A stretch of DNA of 64,000 nt from contig JAPYMA010002636.1 in NCBI GenBank assembly GCA_035041965.1, positions 1 through 64,000 of the forward strand, written 5' to 3'. The notes under the pieces are model-generated. The model saw nothing but the letters and a program-made list of their open reading frames with translations. It was not told the origin of the DNA and searched no databases. Each line of letters begins with the position of its first letter. Within the stretch, counting starts at the first letter, position 1. The position numbers were made by a program, and so were the translations under genes. This DNA comes from Anisakis pegreffii (taxonomy: Eukaryota; Nematoda; Chromadorea; Rhabditida; Anisakidae). Positions 33,101-46,775 of the stretch are shown in pieces.

Positions 33101-36100
33101 TCATTTTTTCAGTAGTACGGTGACTCGCTACTTTTCCAAGCAGCGGAAATTTGTGGCAATAACAATCGCTAAAATAGTATGCAGCCGCATAAAACAGCCA
33201 TAATTTGCACTAATTTCTTCTGTCGGCGTTTTTTCCCAACTTCCGCCAACTCCATACATTTCATCTGCAAAGGCTGCTTATATTCTCCAACCTTAAGATG
33301 GTTAGAATAAATACTTGCACTCAAGCATTGAAAAGTGCTGAATTCGATGTTATCGTATTCATGTTCATTCTAACGGATCGAAGATAACTATTCAGTCATG
33401 CCTCAAATAACCGCTGTAAACGCACCACTAGCATTCCGTTTCAGCTCACTAACAATAAGCTGAGACTTGAAATAAATGATGCAACAACGCAATGAAGTTT
33501 TTTCATTCCTGTTCTCGCTAGGAAAAGGTATAATAAAGCCCAAACGATCCAGACTCTCGGACGAATTGCTTAGCTTGCTGATAGTCTCGAAAAGGAATGA
33601 GCAGATGTAGTGTTGGCTGCTGCCAGTTGATTGTTTTGCATCTGTGAATTTAGTTATCGCCACTTGGTTATTTTCATCTTGTTGAACTTTGTTTTTGTTA
33701 TGGACTGGTGCTAATTGTTGGGCGAGATTTATACTGTTGAATAACTGAATAATGATTGCCAGCTGTTCAATGGCTTAATGAGGTTTTTTTCCTGAACAAA
33801 TTGACGGTGCAAATGCAGATAATGAGGGAAGATTTGATATTAGCGATTAGTGGACTAAATTTGCTGTTTGTAAGTAGTGTTTGAACGGAAACAACTGCTA
33901 TTTTTTTCGAGTAGACGCATTTTTAGCTGATATTTTTCATTGTTTTTTGTCAGCGGTGCTACTAGGGATTATTTGTGGTGGAACAGAAGCATTTTTTTCA
34001 ACCAACTAATAACTACTCACGCTACTTTGTTGTGGTAGTTGTGATAGCTGATCACTACGAATTCCAAGTGTGTACGTGTGATCCAAAAAAGACTACAAAT
34101 CGGGTCGGAATACAATATGTATTCAGATTCTCTTTGCATATGAGTATACGGGGCGGCCGTGTTCTAAGGATTGAGAAACTGAGTAATATGATTAAAGACA
34201 AACGATGGATGGATGCCATTCATAGAATCACTAGAACTCACATGCACCAGTGGGCCGTTAAAGTGGTAGCAGAGCAGGCATTGGTAGAGAGAAGTACTCG
34301 TTCATCTCTAATCAACAATGCATGCTCTTGCTGCCTAGAACACGAATTGCTCACAGATGATTACGCATTAACACATGCACCCATCATCAGTTGAATCGCT
34401 TAGCCATCGTTCAACGCGACGAATATTAGTGAATGCCGTGCTGTAATCCTCAGTGCAAATTATGCAAATTACGAATGTTGTTATTACATGAATGTTATGC
34501 ATAAAACAAGATTGTTTCTAAACAGTCTATTATGTCTATCTCATCCACCCGACCAGCATTTGCCATCGTAGGTCTATCCATCTAGCCTAATACTTACTCG
34601 AGACTTTACTTTGCATATTGATGCCGAATTATAAAATTATACAAATAAAAACAAATGGAATATGAACCGCCAGAAACAAAAATGAGACCACTGAACAGTC
34701 AGTCAGTCAACTGAAAATCTAAATGAATCCCAATGAGGCATCAACAATAGCTATTGGAAGAATTAATTTCTTCGGGCTTCCATTATGGAACTTAGATAGA
34801 ATGAATGACTAAACTAAAAAATTCTCTATGAAATAAAATATGAAAGAATATGAAGCCTCAAACGTGAAAGCACACTTAAAGAAGAACATAACGGTCATGA
34901 AAGGGCATGAACATAAACATATGAAGCAAGAAAATTACAATATGAAAGAATCAAGCCGAAACAAGCTTCCAGTTCAATGAATAATGCGTTCAACAGCGTT
35001 TGGAAAACGAGCAACAAAGGACAATTGTTGTGCGAGTTAATCTGGTTGAGACTGAGACGAAGCGCAACTTGAAATCATGGAGTGACAACCAAGTGCTTAA
35101 GGACTGATAAATACTTTGATCGCAGAACTATGATTATTCGAAAACGAAAAGTACGAATTCAAGTGTAAGAGAATGAAACACGCATCAACAAAATACTTCC
35201 AAAAAAATTCACAAATCAACGAAGAAACAAAAAGTGAGCAAAACGCTAAATGAGCAAAGATCTGAAGATGTCTGAAAACAGTCAACTATTTTGACATACG
35301 ACGTTGTTGAGTGCAAACATTCTCGGAACTCAACTCTCAATAAAAATAGTTTCGTGACTGCTTGATTGTCGTGAATGAGTAGACGATAATGGAATGTTTC
35401 TTGCGACAAAACCACAATTTCATGACGTGCGTAACTATAAATAAGTCACATGGTGCACTGGAAATAGTACATGAGGTGAAAATAATAATGTCATATGGCA
35501 AATTTGCACACAAACTAACACAAAATGCTCAACGGCAAGAATGATTATCGATGTAAAACAAAATGAACAACATCACATTAAATTGATGGATATTGAATGG
35601 AATGAAGATGTGGAAAGCGTTTACTGAGAATTGAGCATAATACTATGATGTGCACATAATGCCTTAACATCTACTCCCTCGGGCAATCATCAGCATTGAG
35701 ATGGGTGGATGCAAGCAACGCTCAACTGGATGATGGTTGAATGAACAGCAAACAATTCAACTTACTAGCCTAGCTGAACCAAGCTAGACTAGTAATCTAA
35801 GCTTTATCCGTTCATCTAATCACCATTCTTCATCTGATAACGCCAACTCTCCAGTTCATTTCCATCTGTCTGTTCTCATTGCTATCGCTGGTGCCTCTCT
35901 TAGCATTCAGCGGTTCTTCCTCTAAGCTCAGTCGTCTAATCGTATACATTTTGCATGCAATATTTCAATCTGATCCAAAAAGTCCGCTTCAGTCGGTCTA
36001 AATTCGGATATATGTTCCAGTTTGTTTATTTCTGTATGGATTTACTTGAACACATAATACTTCAGTATCAGTGCATGTGTTCAATGCAGCAGAAAATAGA

Positions 36101-38240
36101 AGCAATAATGACAGTAGTATCCATGTCGGACCACTTTTTTGAAGTAAACATTCACATGATAGTTGTTGGGTTATTCTAATGGAAGATTTGATATTTGTAT
36201 GGATCAGTTAGCATTATGTCATCGATCGCTGAAATTCATCGCGGCACCGTTTCGAGACAAACAATGAGGAGACTCTGAAATACGCGAGAAATGTAGAAGT
36301 GCTCAAAATACATCCTTGCATAAGATATTCTTCTTAAGATAAATCTCCTTGAAGCTGTCCCAAAAGCTCTTCAATTCCAGTGTTCCCATGTGCTTTCCAG
36401 AAGCGTTTCGATGCAAACAAATACATAAAAGGTGTCGAATGCAATTCTATCGACAAGTCTTACTACATTCATTCCTGTCAAGAATTCAAACTGATATCCT
36501 CAAATAGAGTCATTCAAATAATTTTCAATAGGATTGATATTCGTTGGTAACTGAAAAACATAAAATTCAAGACGGTTCCTGAATATTCATTACACGTAAC
36601 AACAAAAAGGCGATATTCAGAGATGAATCTGTGTTGTGATCAACGAACCAAGAGAATGAGGAAATAAACAGCTCATAATTAGTATGAATTACTTGACTTT
36701 ATTTGTTGTAGAAGCCATGTAATTTACTCGAACACGTCAACAATGCGCTCTTTTCCCTTCATCGACAGCCATAGCAAAATCCATTCAAGATAGGCCTTAG
36801 AATGACTTATTCATGGATTTATCCATTGCAAAGTCATTTGCTTACATCCAGTGATGTCATCGCATTTTATCCTGCTATTTCTATTTCTTTATTCAGTCGG
36901 AAGTCAACTGGAAGGCATTTGGTCAATTACTCGCAATTGAGAGATGTCAATTGCTTGATTTAGAGCCGCATTGAAAACGTACATCACAAATCATAATGAC
37001 GTGATCGTTTCGAGTGTATTTAATCACCGCCAATTCATTGTTACAAATGAGATTGTTCACTCATCGAACAATCTTAACCACTAAATTTGATTTATTTCAA
37101 TGATACTGATACGATGCTTCAGAATGGCAACTGAAAATGAAACAGTAATAAAATTGGCAATATAGGGTAAAAATTGAACGAAATGATCTAAATGCGTGCA
37201 TGTACGGTAAAATTATTAGAGCTTAAAAAATGAAATTTTTCATTGCACATTAAATTCAACAAAAAACACGATTGGTGAAATATATAAGGCATTTTAAATT
37301 CAGTTATTCAGTCAATTTCGAACATCAATATCATGAATGAAAGAGACAACTCGAAGGGAGTGGTAGAAATGTATTTTCTGGATTGAAATCGGAAAGACTC
37401 ATTCAATGTGCCATCGTTGTTGACTTGTTTTGTGTGTTTCTTGAGCAAACTCGGGAACCGCTTGAGTGATGATGCAACTAAATGACAGGACATGCTTACT
37501 AGTCTGTCAATTGAGTTGTTGTTTATCTCAAAATTTGAGAACCGAAAATCATAGGAACATCACAATTTGTTTATTAGCTAGGATATGCTTCAATAAATCT
37601 AGTCTTGCTTTCATCGTAGCCGTTTGTTGACTCTTTGCCTTTGTTGAAAATCAAATTGCATTGCTATCAGTTTGCCAGGATTGAATGAAACGCCTATCGT
37701 CTGATACGCCCTACTAATCATTTCAGCGTCTGGAAAATTTTTCTCTCAATTGTGCAAAGAAGTCACTCAGTCGATTTCATGAAACTGTCGATGATTAGGC
37801 TTGAATACTCATCATCCTTATCACATGGTATGCTTGAATCTGTAGCGACTGGAAATAAGTCAGCGAAACTTGCACTGAGTATAAGATGCTCGGAAAAATA
37901 GAATACATTTCACTTCGTTTCCACTGGAAACGATTGAATCCTTGGAACAAATCCTTGAAAGATCGCAGCATTTGAAGCCAGTTCGAGTCACATTTCACAT
38001 GAATTATAAAGGAAAGAATCGATTTTGATGATGCGATACAGAGCATTCATAAACCTTTCATGACCAATTTGATTCCTTCAACTGTAGTCAACCGTATGCG
38101 ACGGCCGTTCTCAAGATACTCATTAGAAGCCAACTCATTAGCACACTTGAAGATTCCTTCTTGATAAATTCAGCAAATAACTGAGGGCGAAAAAGTGAAC
38201 AAGAAATGCTGAAGCAATATAGTTGCTTGTTCATCTAAAC

Positions 38241-39035
38241 CAATGATTCTCATAGGGGGTGAACTTACCCATTTTAGGTGTCAAGGGGTAATGCAGGGGC
38301 CGGGAAATTAGCATTTTGTGCAGTTGTTACGATATGATAATAGGCCATTGTGATGGTTTTTCTTTAACTCGGGTATGTAAGTTTCAACATGATTTTCATT
38401 CTTTTCCTTGCTGTTACAATCGCTCTCGTAGCTTTTATCACAAAAAATGTTCTCTTTTGCTAATTTCTCATTCATTTCATTCAACAATTAAAGTCAAATT
38501 CTCTTTCTATCAGATACACTCTATAATTGATCATTCGATTGTCGAACGATGTTGACAATAATATTTGATTGCTGTATTGTTGATTATGGCTGTTAACACT
38601 CGTCAAAGTATCCAGTAAACAGTAAAGGTTACAGAATGAGAAGTTGATTCGAACTGTGAAGTGAAATGAGACGAAGTGAATGAGTGAATGAAGTGAATGA
38701 ACTCATCAATAGAACGGTATTCGCAGGTAATAGCTATGAGAGTGAATACAACACGTCTGAAAAGAATGAGAATCTATCTGAATCACTTTGAAGTGAGCGT
38801 GTGACAGACAATAGCTTTTCATGCAATCATAATCGATTGCAGTAATAAGCAACATAACGGTCTGGGACACAAATTTCTTTCACGCCGTTGAGAAATATCC
38901 GAACCAGTTTTCCGTTTGTTCCTGAGGTTATACGTAGAAATAATAAGTTCTTGCATCAGAGTGAGGGGACGGGGTAACGGCGGCCTGCCAGATTATCAAA
39001 AGGGGTAATGGAACACCCGAACGTGAGAACCACTG
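38241..39035. mobile_element. nonautonomous hAT-like element, copy 2
   Basis: The left end CAATGATTCTCATAGGG and the right end (reverse complement CAGTGGTTCTCACG) form the inverted repeats. The flanks atctaaac (38233-38240) and atctaaaa (39036-39043) agree at 7 of 8 bases, a good 8 bp target duplication. It has the same orientation as copy 1 and a closely similar interior, except for a segment near 38870-38960 where copy 1 has the short nested unit. No transposase is encoded. Confidence 0.75.
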
Positions 39036-39043
39036 ATCTAAAA

Positions 39044-42000
39044 GCAATCAGTGATCTCAATGATCAAGGTGATCGAGGTCAAAACATATGATTTGAACTA
39101 ACAGATTTTTGAGTCACAATTCTGGTACTTTTCTTTACCTTTTGTTCGGAAAGGATTCCTAAGAATGAAGAAAGTACAATGGAAAACTGTCATAAACAAA
39201 ACTCATAATGAAAATCATACATTTCTAGACTAATGAATCACATGTTCATGTCATTTGCTTTCAAGCAATGCGCTCAGAAAGTGCCCATTTATCTCAGTCA
39301 CAATTGTCAAGTGCTAATCTTTTGTTATCAGTGGAAGAAATTATAATCAGTGCCATTCCTTTTATGGATAAACGCTGTTGTGGGATGCGAACATTAGTAG
39401 AAATTTCAGTGAGTTTCATGGCTTCGTATGAATGAAACGCTTCGAATAAGAAACGTGAAAGAGAAATCCCGCAGTGTCACTGGATGACTGTTGATGAGGG
39501 ACTGTTAAAGTTAACATTCACTTAACGGAATCTTCATCGTTTTTCCAACTGCAGCAATATTTTCACTCCAGATACAATGCGAATTCGTGCGAAATCACAC
39601 TAGGACGCCGATGCTTCGACAAAATTTTTGTTAAATTCAAGTGAAATTACTTACATCATTCATCATAAATTATTATTTATCCACTGATTATGAAAGTAAC
39701 TAATGGATGATTTTGTCTATCGGTCACTTTGACCAACGCTTAACAACTGTTTCAGTCGATCACTAATCACAAGCGAATCAATCATTCGGCAGCATCGAAT
39801 GGCAGTTACAAGACGACATCAGCGATCCTCATTCAGCAACAACATTTTCATTCGGTTTATTGAATTTTCCTTATTATTAGTCACAATATCGAAATGACGC
39901 TCCTCATCCTATATCTCAGAATTATCGGCTAAGATAGCGCCCCAATCATTTTGTTAGGAACAACAGTACTTGGATTTCATTCGAAGTTGTCGCGCCTAGT
40001 AACTCATCAAAGTCTCACTTGATTTCCTTGTTTGATCGTACTCTACTGGCGTCAAGCTAGTGGGCATCGCCTTAATCATAATCAATTTTCTGTTTTATTG
40101 GTGTACTTTTATCAATTTCATGGCGAAAAGGCGACCAATTGAATGTTACTGAAAAACACACCAAGTGGATAAAGGGCGATAAACATAATGAAAAAATGCT
40201 TCAAGAATGAATCAACGCGTTCCATTCATCTGTTCATCAAATTTTGTGTTCAGTCAATCGAGAGAGAACTGCAATTGGGCACATCATCGAATGGAAAGAT
40301 AAGTGCTTTCGATGAGCATTCTGATTCCATTTCCATGAATTCATCTCGCATAAAAGGCAATTTCCAGCGAACATGACACATAAAAATCGAAAAGGAAAGT
40401 CACTAAACATATGGCTCTATGCTATCTAGTACAAACCAGAATTTCAGCTGGAAAGGTTGTGTTCGAGATATGAACTGACTGAATTAATACCTGAACTGCG
40501 ATTTTACTTGCTTGTTGAAAGTGATATTATGGATACACTGTGGAAGATTAGAAAACTTTTATTACTATATACATCATAAACATGTATATGTCCATGTACA
40601 CACACAATAACAATTAAAGTAATGATAATAATAGTAATAACAATTATAGTTACAATAATAACAGCAATATTGAAAACAATAAAACGATATTAATTACAAT
40701 TGGAACAATATATGACACATGAGAATACTAAACACGCATGAACGATGTTCACTTCGAAAAACATCCCACAGTTAATATAGGCAACATTGACAGGAAACGG
40801 AATACTGAAATGATATGTGAATTGGATGAACGAATAATTAGAGCAAAACAAGCACGTATGATGCTACGCACTATTAAAACCGAAGACGATAAAGAGACCG
40901 CATTAACCCGTTTACAGTGAGCTTAGCGAAATGAAAACAGAATACATTCGAATGTGACAAATTGACTGTCAAGGAAATTGACGAGATGCTATCGTTATTC
41001 CTTGAACAAACCACCTCATGCTGAGCAGTACGTTTCACGGTGAAATCTTATGAATGTTTATAGTTGAGAATGGAGCGAGTACACGAACAAAAGTACGAAC
41101 AACAGTAGTGAACAATTCAAAGTGATAATTCCAATCGCCATTCCAAGTAAACTGCTGAATGCTAACTGTATCAAAATGTACTGCTAAATTCTAAGTAAAC
41201 TGCCATTTCAAAGCATTTTAAGCGGCGCGGCGGTTCTGATGGAGATCACTGAACCGTTGCTGTCTAAAATGGTGATGCAATACGATTAGATGCGTTGATA
41301 TTCAAGGAGAAACGATATAATGACATTATGATGATATGAGTTAGTTCAAAACAAAAAAAAATTGAGTTTAAGCGTAACAAACAGCGATTCACGCCTCAAA
41401 TCACATAATGTAGCCAGCAGTTGAATATGTTAAATTGTGCAACAATTAACAACATTATATACACAATTTTGTACATACCCACTGATGAACATCGTTAATT
41501 TAATCCATAAATTATACGAAGAAGAGCAAATTCAAATCGACCGAAAGAAATTAATACATCCAAATTCATTTCATAATCTATAAGAACAACTACAAAGAAT
41601 GATCGTCGTCGCATCAATGAAAATAAAGTACAAATTCATATGATCACACAAAATTTTCATTTCTGGGCAGAACGCAATCGCTTTATTTCGTTTCATTTCC
41701 ACGAAATTTTTCATCAATGATTGGATGAATCATACCGAGGGAATGGTTAACGAACAATTTGAAAAATTCCTGTTAATTTTCACCGAACACCTCAACAGTT
41801 GGGATCGATCAAGTTGGAATGTCGAATTACAAATCATTTTTTTTCAACGACTTCTACAAAGGAATTAAAAGGAGGAATTGAATTTTCATGCTGGACAAAC
41901 AAAAATGGCGATTTTTGTTGAATATTTTTCAGATGATTTATTGTTGTCATATGGACTGTTAGGAAATATTGTTGTAATTAAAGTAGGGAAAAACGGGCAG

Positions 42001-42808
42001 CTGAACGACAAATTACTGAAAAACGTTCAACTGATTGTGGGAGGAATTTTCTTCAGTTGTCGTTTTATGCGAGCAATGACTCATTCAGCACTTCTATAGT
42101 TCGCCAGAGAACGATAACGATCTCATTTAGACAAGCAAATGAACAAAAACAACAAAAAATCCAGAAGAAAACAATGACCTTGAAGAAGCAAGGAACATTT
42201 GCTGAGATAAGCAAAGACGCGACGAATGATCACTGAGCGAATCCATCGATTTCGATCATAACAATTTTGTACATTTGCGACAATTCAACGCAAAAATGAA
42301 CGATTCTTTTGAGTTTGAGAAATCTCAATTCACTTTCTATTCCTAACACAGCATTTTTTTCAGTGAAACAAAAATTTCTTTAAACATTTCTTCAGCTTCC
42401 TTTCTTCCTCTCCCCTCCCCCTCCCCCTCTCATTTGCTGATCTGAACCAAGTTCCTTAACAAATCTTAAGGATAAATTGGAAACTTTCTGCATACTACCA
42501 AGGCAAAACGCTTCATGTGTTATCAAAGTCATCGATCGACACGATAGTTTCGTTTTATTCTAAATGTAATAAAATGACCGAATATGTTACAAATAATATG
42601 TCCAAATAAATTAGTTTACGAATGAAATAAACAAACGAATAAAATAAACAAATAGATCAATCACTAACTAAATTAGCGAATAAGTAAATATTTGTACCAA
42701 TTATTATTCGTCATCATTGAGATTACTGAATGATGATCACCAGCAAATAAACGTGATCAATGATCACGCTCAGTGGAGAAATATTCGTATGGTACAACGT
42801 TCTATTAT
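39044..42808. other. AT-rich interval downstream of the SH2 gene
   Basis: It contains a polypyrimidine run (about 42397-42431), AAATAAAC-rich DNA near 42600-42680 and a palindrome CGTGATCAATGATCACG (about 42752-42768). Apart from the weak exon candidate at 40738, no gene was seen. Confidence 0.45.
40738..40914 (+). CDS. possible first coding exon, unrecognised
   Basis: A 59-codon frame starts at an ATG and is rich in charged residues with a helical look (ICELDERIIRAKQARMMLR). It ends at a good donor, TTTACA/GTGAGC. No partner exon was found and there is no family match. Confidence 0.22.
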
Positions 42809-45800
42809 TCAGCACTGACCTACTCGATTACCGTAACTCATACTGAAATTGGATTCGTTTTTGGTAAGACAATACTGACGGCATTGTAATTTGTGTTGGA
42901 GGCAAGAAATTTTGAGAATTATTCATTTGCCTATATAAATGAATTTTTTTGGGGATATTTCGAGAGCACCTCTCACACTCAATATTTTAGTGATCAGATA
43001 GGATTTGGTAGGAACCAAGAAGTTTGATAATAAATATGATATCTCCAAAATAAATTTGTAAATTTGAGTAAATTGAGATAAATTGATTTGAATCTGTAAA
43101 TTGATAAATTGAAACAACAAAATAAATAAACTGAGAAAGAACAAACAGCAAAAGACAAGTCGCTTACTTTGCTGAGCCAGGCCATCGCAAGGCGACACCT
43201 TGCACCAGTCGGCAAGGCAAGAAGGCGCCTTGATTTCTCGTATAATAAACAATCAAATCAACCAAATTCGAAAACTGATGTTCTCGTTCGATGAATACTT
43301 TTGTGTTGTGTCCATCGACTTTCTGTAACCAATAATCATTTGCCGTTTTTCTCGAAAATATTTACCACTAAACTAACTGTAGTGGAGTAGTTTTGATTTG
43401 TTGGACTGTACAAACGGATAAATTCGGCATTCGTTGTCGAATTCAGCTGACTGATGTTACGAAAAGAAATTAATCATTGCCAAACGACACAACATTTGAA
43501 AACAAACAAATAAATCAACTCAGATCTGATTCACACTGTTGTTTTCATATTTTACGCGCAAATGATTTGTGCCTATTTTGGGCACTTCCGATTCATCGCC
43601 AATTTAATACAACTAAGTACAACATTATAACAAGTCAGTTCGATACGACTCAAACGGAAGTGACTGGTCACATGCGACAACCAAAATAGCACTGTTATCA
43701 ACATGGTAGTAAAATAACAGAATGTAACTTACACAATTAATGGCAATATTCCAGATAGCCTTTCGATAGCAAACTGTTATCACCAAACAATTATAGTCGT
43801 TCACACGAATTAAAAATGATCTGAAAAAGAATGCTGAGAATGATCGCTGGGCGAGAAAAAACATCTCACATATTACAACAAAATTTTCGAGATGCTGAGA
43901 AATTCATTTCACTATAACATTATGCGAAAAAATCTTGTGAATAAATCGTATTCTCTGCGTAATCGTTACATACATAACGTTAGTTTGATTGGGTAGTTAT
44001 CGCTAGTTTTGGTTTTTTGCTCGTTTTACAAACCTGAACTGAACTAGTGCTCCAATGGAATCGTATTTAGTCTGAACCAAATGTAATTCCTTTATCAAAC
44101 ATTTGCAAAAAGTTTCACGCGACGGCGATTGATTTTAACAAATTTTCAATTGAATTTCAAAACATAAAATTATTTTGCACAATAGCACAATGATGAGAAA
44201 TGGTTTTGTTCTCAATACCCGTCTTTTCGTCCCGTCCTCAACAACATACGTTCGGCTCTGAAACGATCCGCATCGTGATGGAACCATCGTTCAGCACGAT
44301 AGATTGAGCATGGCGCTAGTCCATAGATAGTCGGTTGATCAGTGTAAATCGCTCGTGTCTCGCCATGTGCTAACATTTGACTGCAAATAATACCTTTGCA
44401 CTCACTCACTCACACACCAGTCATTTTAGGTTTTTGATTTAGTTGGTCTTTCTTTGATGCGTTCAGCTGATTTATTGACGGAACAGATGAGCGAAGCCAA
44501 GTAAGGTTTTCAGAATGAATTATCGAATTGAATAACAAACTAATGGACTGATTTTATTAACAAGGAAATATTTCATTTCCGGGTAATGATCAAAACAGAA
44601 TTGTATCAACGATTCATCAGCGACAATAACAACCATTAATTTTGGTCATATTGCATGATGAAAATCGGCACCTCATCGAACTGAACAACATTTTGTTGTG
44701 ATCATATTAATTGTTACACTTGCTCCCGTATCTCATTTTTCAAAAAATATTAATGTCAAAATAAATTGACATCGGAAATGAACTCGAAAACGGCTTCATA
44801 AAAAATACGGAGACAGAAGAACGATACTACTGTGCTATCACTGACCCAATTTCGTCGGTATCTGTCACCAGTGCGGGTCCGTTTGGATCGGAAAAATCAA
44901 CGGGAACACGATCGAGTTCATCCAAATTCACCGGATCCTTCCATTTTTCTGTTTGAACACTCTGGAAAAAACCCATCAAAAATTCCACCGTTTCTTTTTC
45001 AATACAAACTGAATGGAAACACTCAGAAATTATTGCGTAGAAACGAATGGAAATTGAGATAATTTTTTCGCCTATAATTGAAACGACATTCTTCAATTAG
45101 TTGCGATCGATAGACAATTCAACTGCGAAAAAAGGTGTCGCCAGTAAAGGCGATTTCAGTGGCAGATAAGCAATTCAGAGCATTAATTGACAGTGAATTT
45201 CATTAGAAGAAATTTTTGTTCTGCGACTGAAATTTCTATGTGAATGAAATTTCATCGAAACAAATTTTGCTTCACAATGTTTTATTGTTGAAAATTGTCG
45301 GGAAATCAATCAATTTCAGTCACAAACGAGTCGATTTAATCAAATGCATTTGCCAGAAATCAAAAAAAACACATTCAGATTCCGAAAACATACACGTTTC
45401 ATTTCAATAAAAAAGTTTGCGTGCGATTTTGCATCGCATTTCAAAACAAAAAGAAATCGCACTGAAACTGGATGCAGAGTTGACTGCGCTCAAAGAGAAC
45501 AATACAACAAAAATCTGAATGATAAACCAATGACATACTTTAGATAAATGCGGATCGGCGTCAACCAACATGTAATCTTGTTCTGATGCTGTATTTGCCT
45601 CCATATTATCACTGCCTGTACTTTTATAACTGAAATTTTGAAATATTAGTTTTGAATTAAGCTCTGAACAAGCATTTATATGATTCATTGAGTTTGACTG
45701 TTTTCCTAGTTCGAAAATTTCAGCCAAATATCACCGGTTTGTATATTTTCAAGAGACCAAAAAAAACAATTGCTTTTTCACTTATCAGCAAATTTGCTTC

Positions 45801-46694
45801 AGCAATATCAAACGCGTTCTCTGAGTGGCGTAAATCCAGTCATTGAAAAGTTGACTTCCATACACAATCAAACAACAAAAAAAGATTTCAAACTCGGGTG
45901 TGATAAGGAAACTTTTTCGGGCATAGGCTAAAAATAGGCAAACAAAAAATTTTGGTCACTTCTCGATATGAACGGAATTTCTGGCAGTTCGAAAAAAATG
46001 GAGAATGATAGACGTTGTGAAAGCGTTTTTCGTTTTCTCGTTGTTCAGCTGTCATTATCGCTGAACGACGATTGATTCCCCTTCCTATGTATGCGCGCTT
46101 GTATTGCCGTGAATTTTTGCTTTCAAATCGTTACCATCGACAAATAATTATTCATTGCGAGAAAGTCTGGCATATTTCTTACAAAAAAACGAATACGACA
46201 ACAAAAATGCGGCACAAATTTCAAAAAAAAAAATGAAGCGGAAGACTTTTCGAGCGGATCTGCCCATTTAAAATGAACAAATAAATTGTTGAGTAATAAA
46301 AAAATAAATTTCGAGCGGATTTAAATTTTTTATCGCTACAATATTAAAAGAACGTGAATAACTACGCAGATTGCTCTTTTTTGTGTTTTGTTCGCCGCCT
46401 AAAAACGAATGCCACACAGTGAACATGAAATAAAAATGCTTTCGAACGAAAAACTGCTTCACTCATAAAATTTTCTAGACAACAATGGAAGAACAATTGC
46501 GAAAATTCGCTGGAAAACGCGTACCGTTTTCTAGACTTGCCGATTTCGATGGCTGAAGTCATCAGAAAGGATATTCCATCGGAACTTCGATCATCGATTA
46601 GACCATACGTGCTGTTATCGTCCGAAGACGTTGACGAAGACGAATGATGCGATGGACGGAGAAATTTCATTATGGATTTCATGGAACCCTTCAT
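42809..46694 (-). CDS. SH2 domain protein, adaptor-like
   Basis: Seven exons join in phase: 46694-46525, 45629-45539, 44961-44846, 44380-44219, 43820-43733, 43322-43168 and 42842-42809. They give 271 residues. Residues 1-57 are basic then serine-rich (HHSSSSTSSDDNSTYG) and 58-150 are acidic, without a known domain. The SH2 domain spans about 158-254: WFHH, AERMLLR, GSFLIR with the phosphotyrosine-binding arginine at 185, WNIAINC and FSNLVDLIVYY. The exons are split inside the domain, so no single open frame shows it. There is no kinase or SH3 domain, so it is probably an adaptor that binds phosphotyrosine. The last exon (MSYGNRVGQC) is short and could be wrong; a donor GTAG/GTCAGT inside it would allow continuation. 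The first ATG lies just after a lone acceptor. Confidence 0.82.
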
Positions 46695-46731
46695 TTTAAC
46701 GCGTTGCTCTCTTCTTTTATTGCACTAACAA

Positions 46732-46744
46732 CTGAAATGTGCTC
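46732..46744 (-). promoter_or_regulatory. likely trans-splice acceptor of the SH2 gene
   Basis: GAGCACATTTCAG on the minus strand lies about 40 bases before the start codon with no visible upstream exon. It is a strong candidate for spliced-leader addition. If so, the adjoining minisatellite lies in the outron or promoter. Confidence 0.45.
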
Positions 46745-46775
46745 AAGATTAGCAACAATTAAGAATTACCGTCAT

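Larger units (their letters stand above)
26288..38240. other. long AT-rich interval without a recognised gene
   Basis: About 12 kb with very frequent words such as GAATGA, TTCATT and GATTCA on both strands. No domain or chain of phase-matched exons could be built. It contains a TA microsatellite (30143-30168). The longest forward frame (33975-34394) has no family signature. It could be intergenic DNA or a large intron. Confidence 0.5.

Noticed and set aside
32641..33240. Higher-complexity stretch that might be an exon cluster
   Set aside because: Frames on both strands are broken by stops and no phase-matched splice pairs were found.
33975..34394. A 139-residue forward frame
   Set aside because: Its start runs through low-complexity GTTGTGGTAGTT codons. 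It has no family signature and no exon partners.
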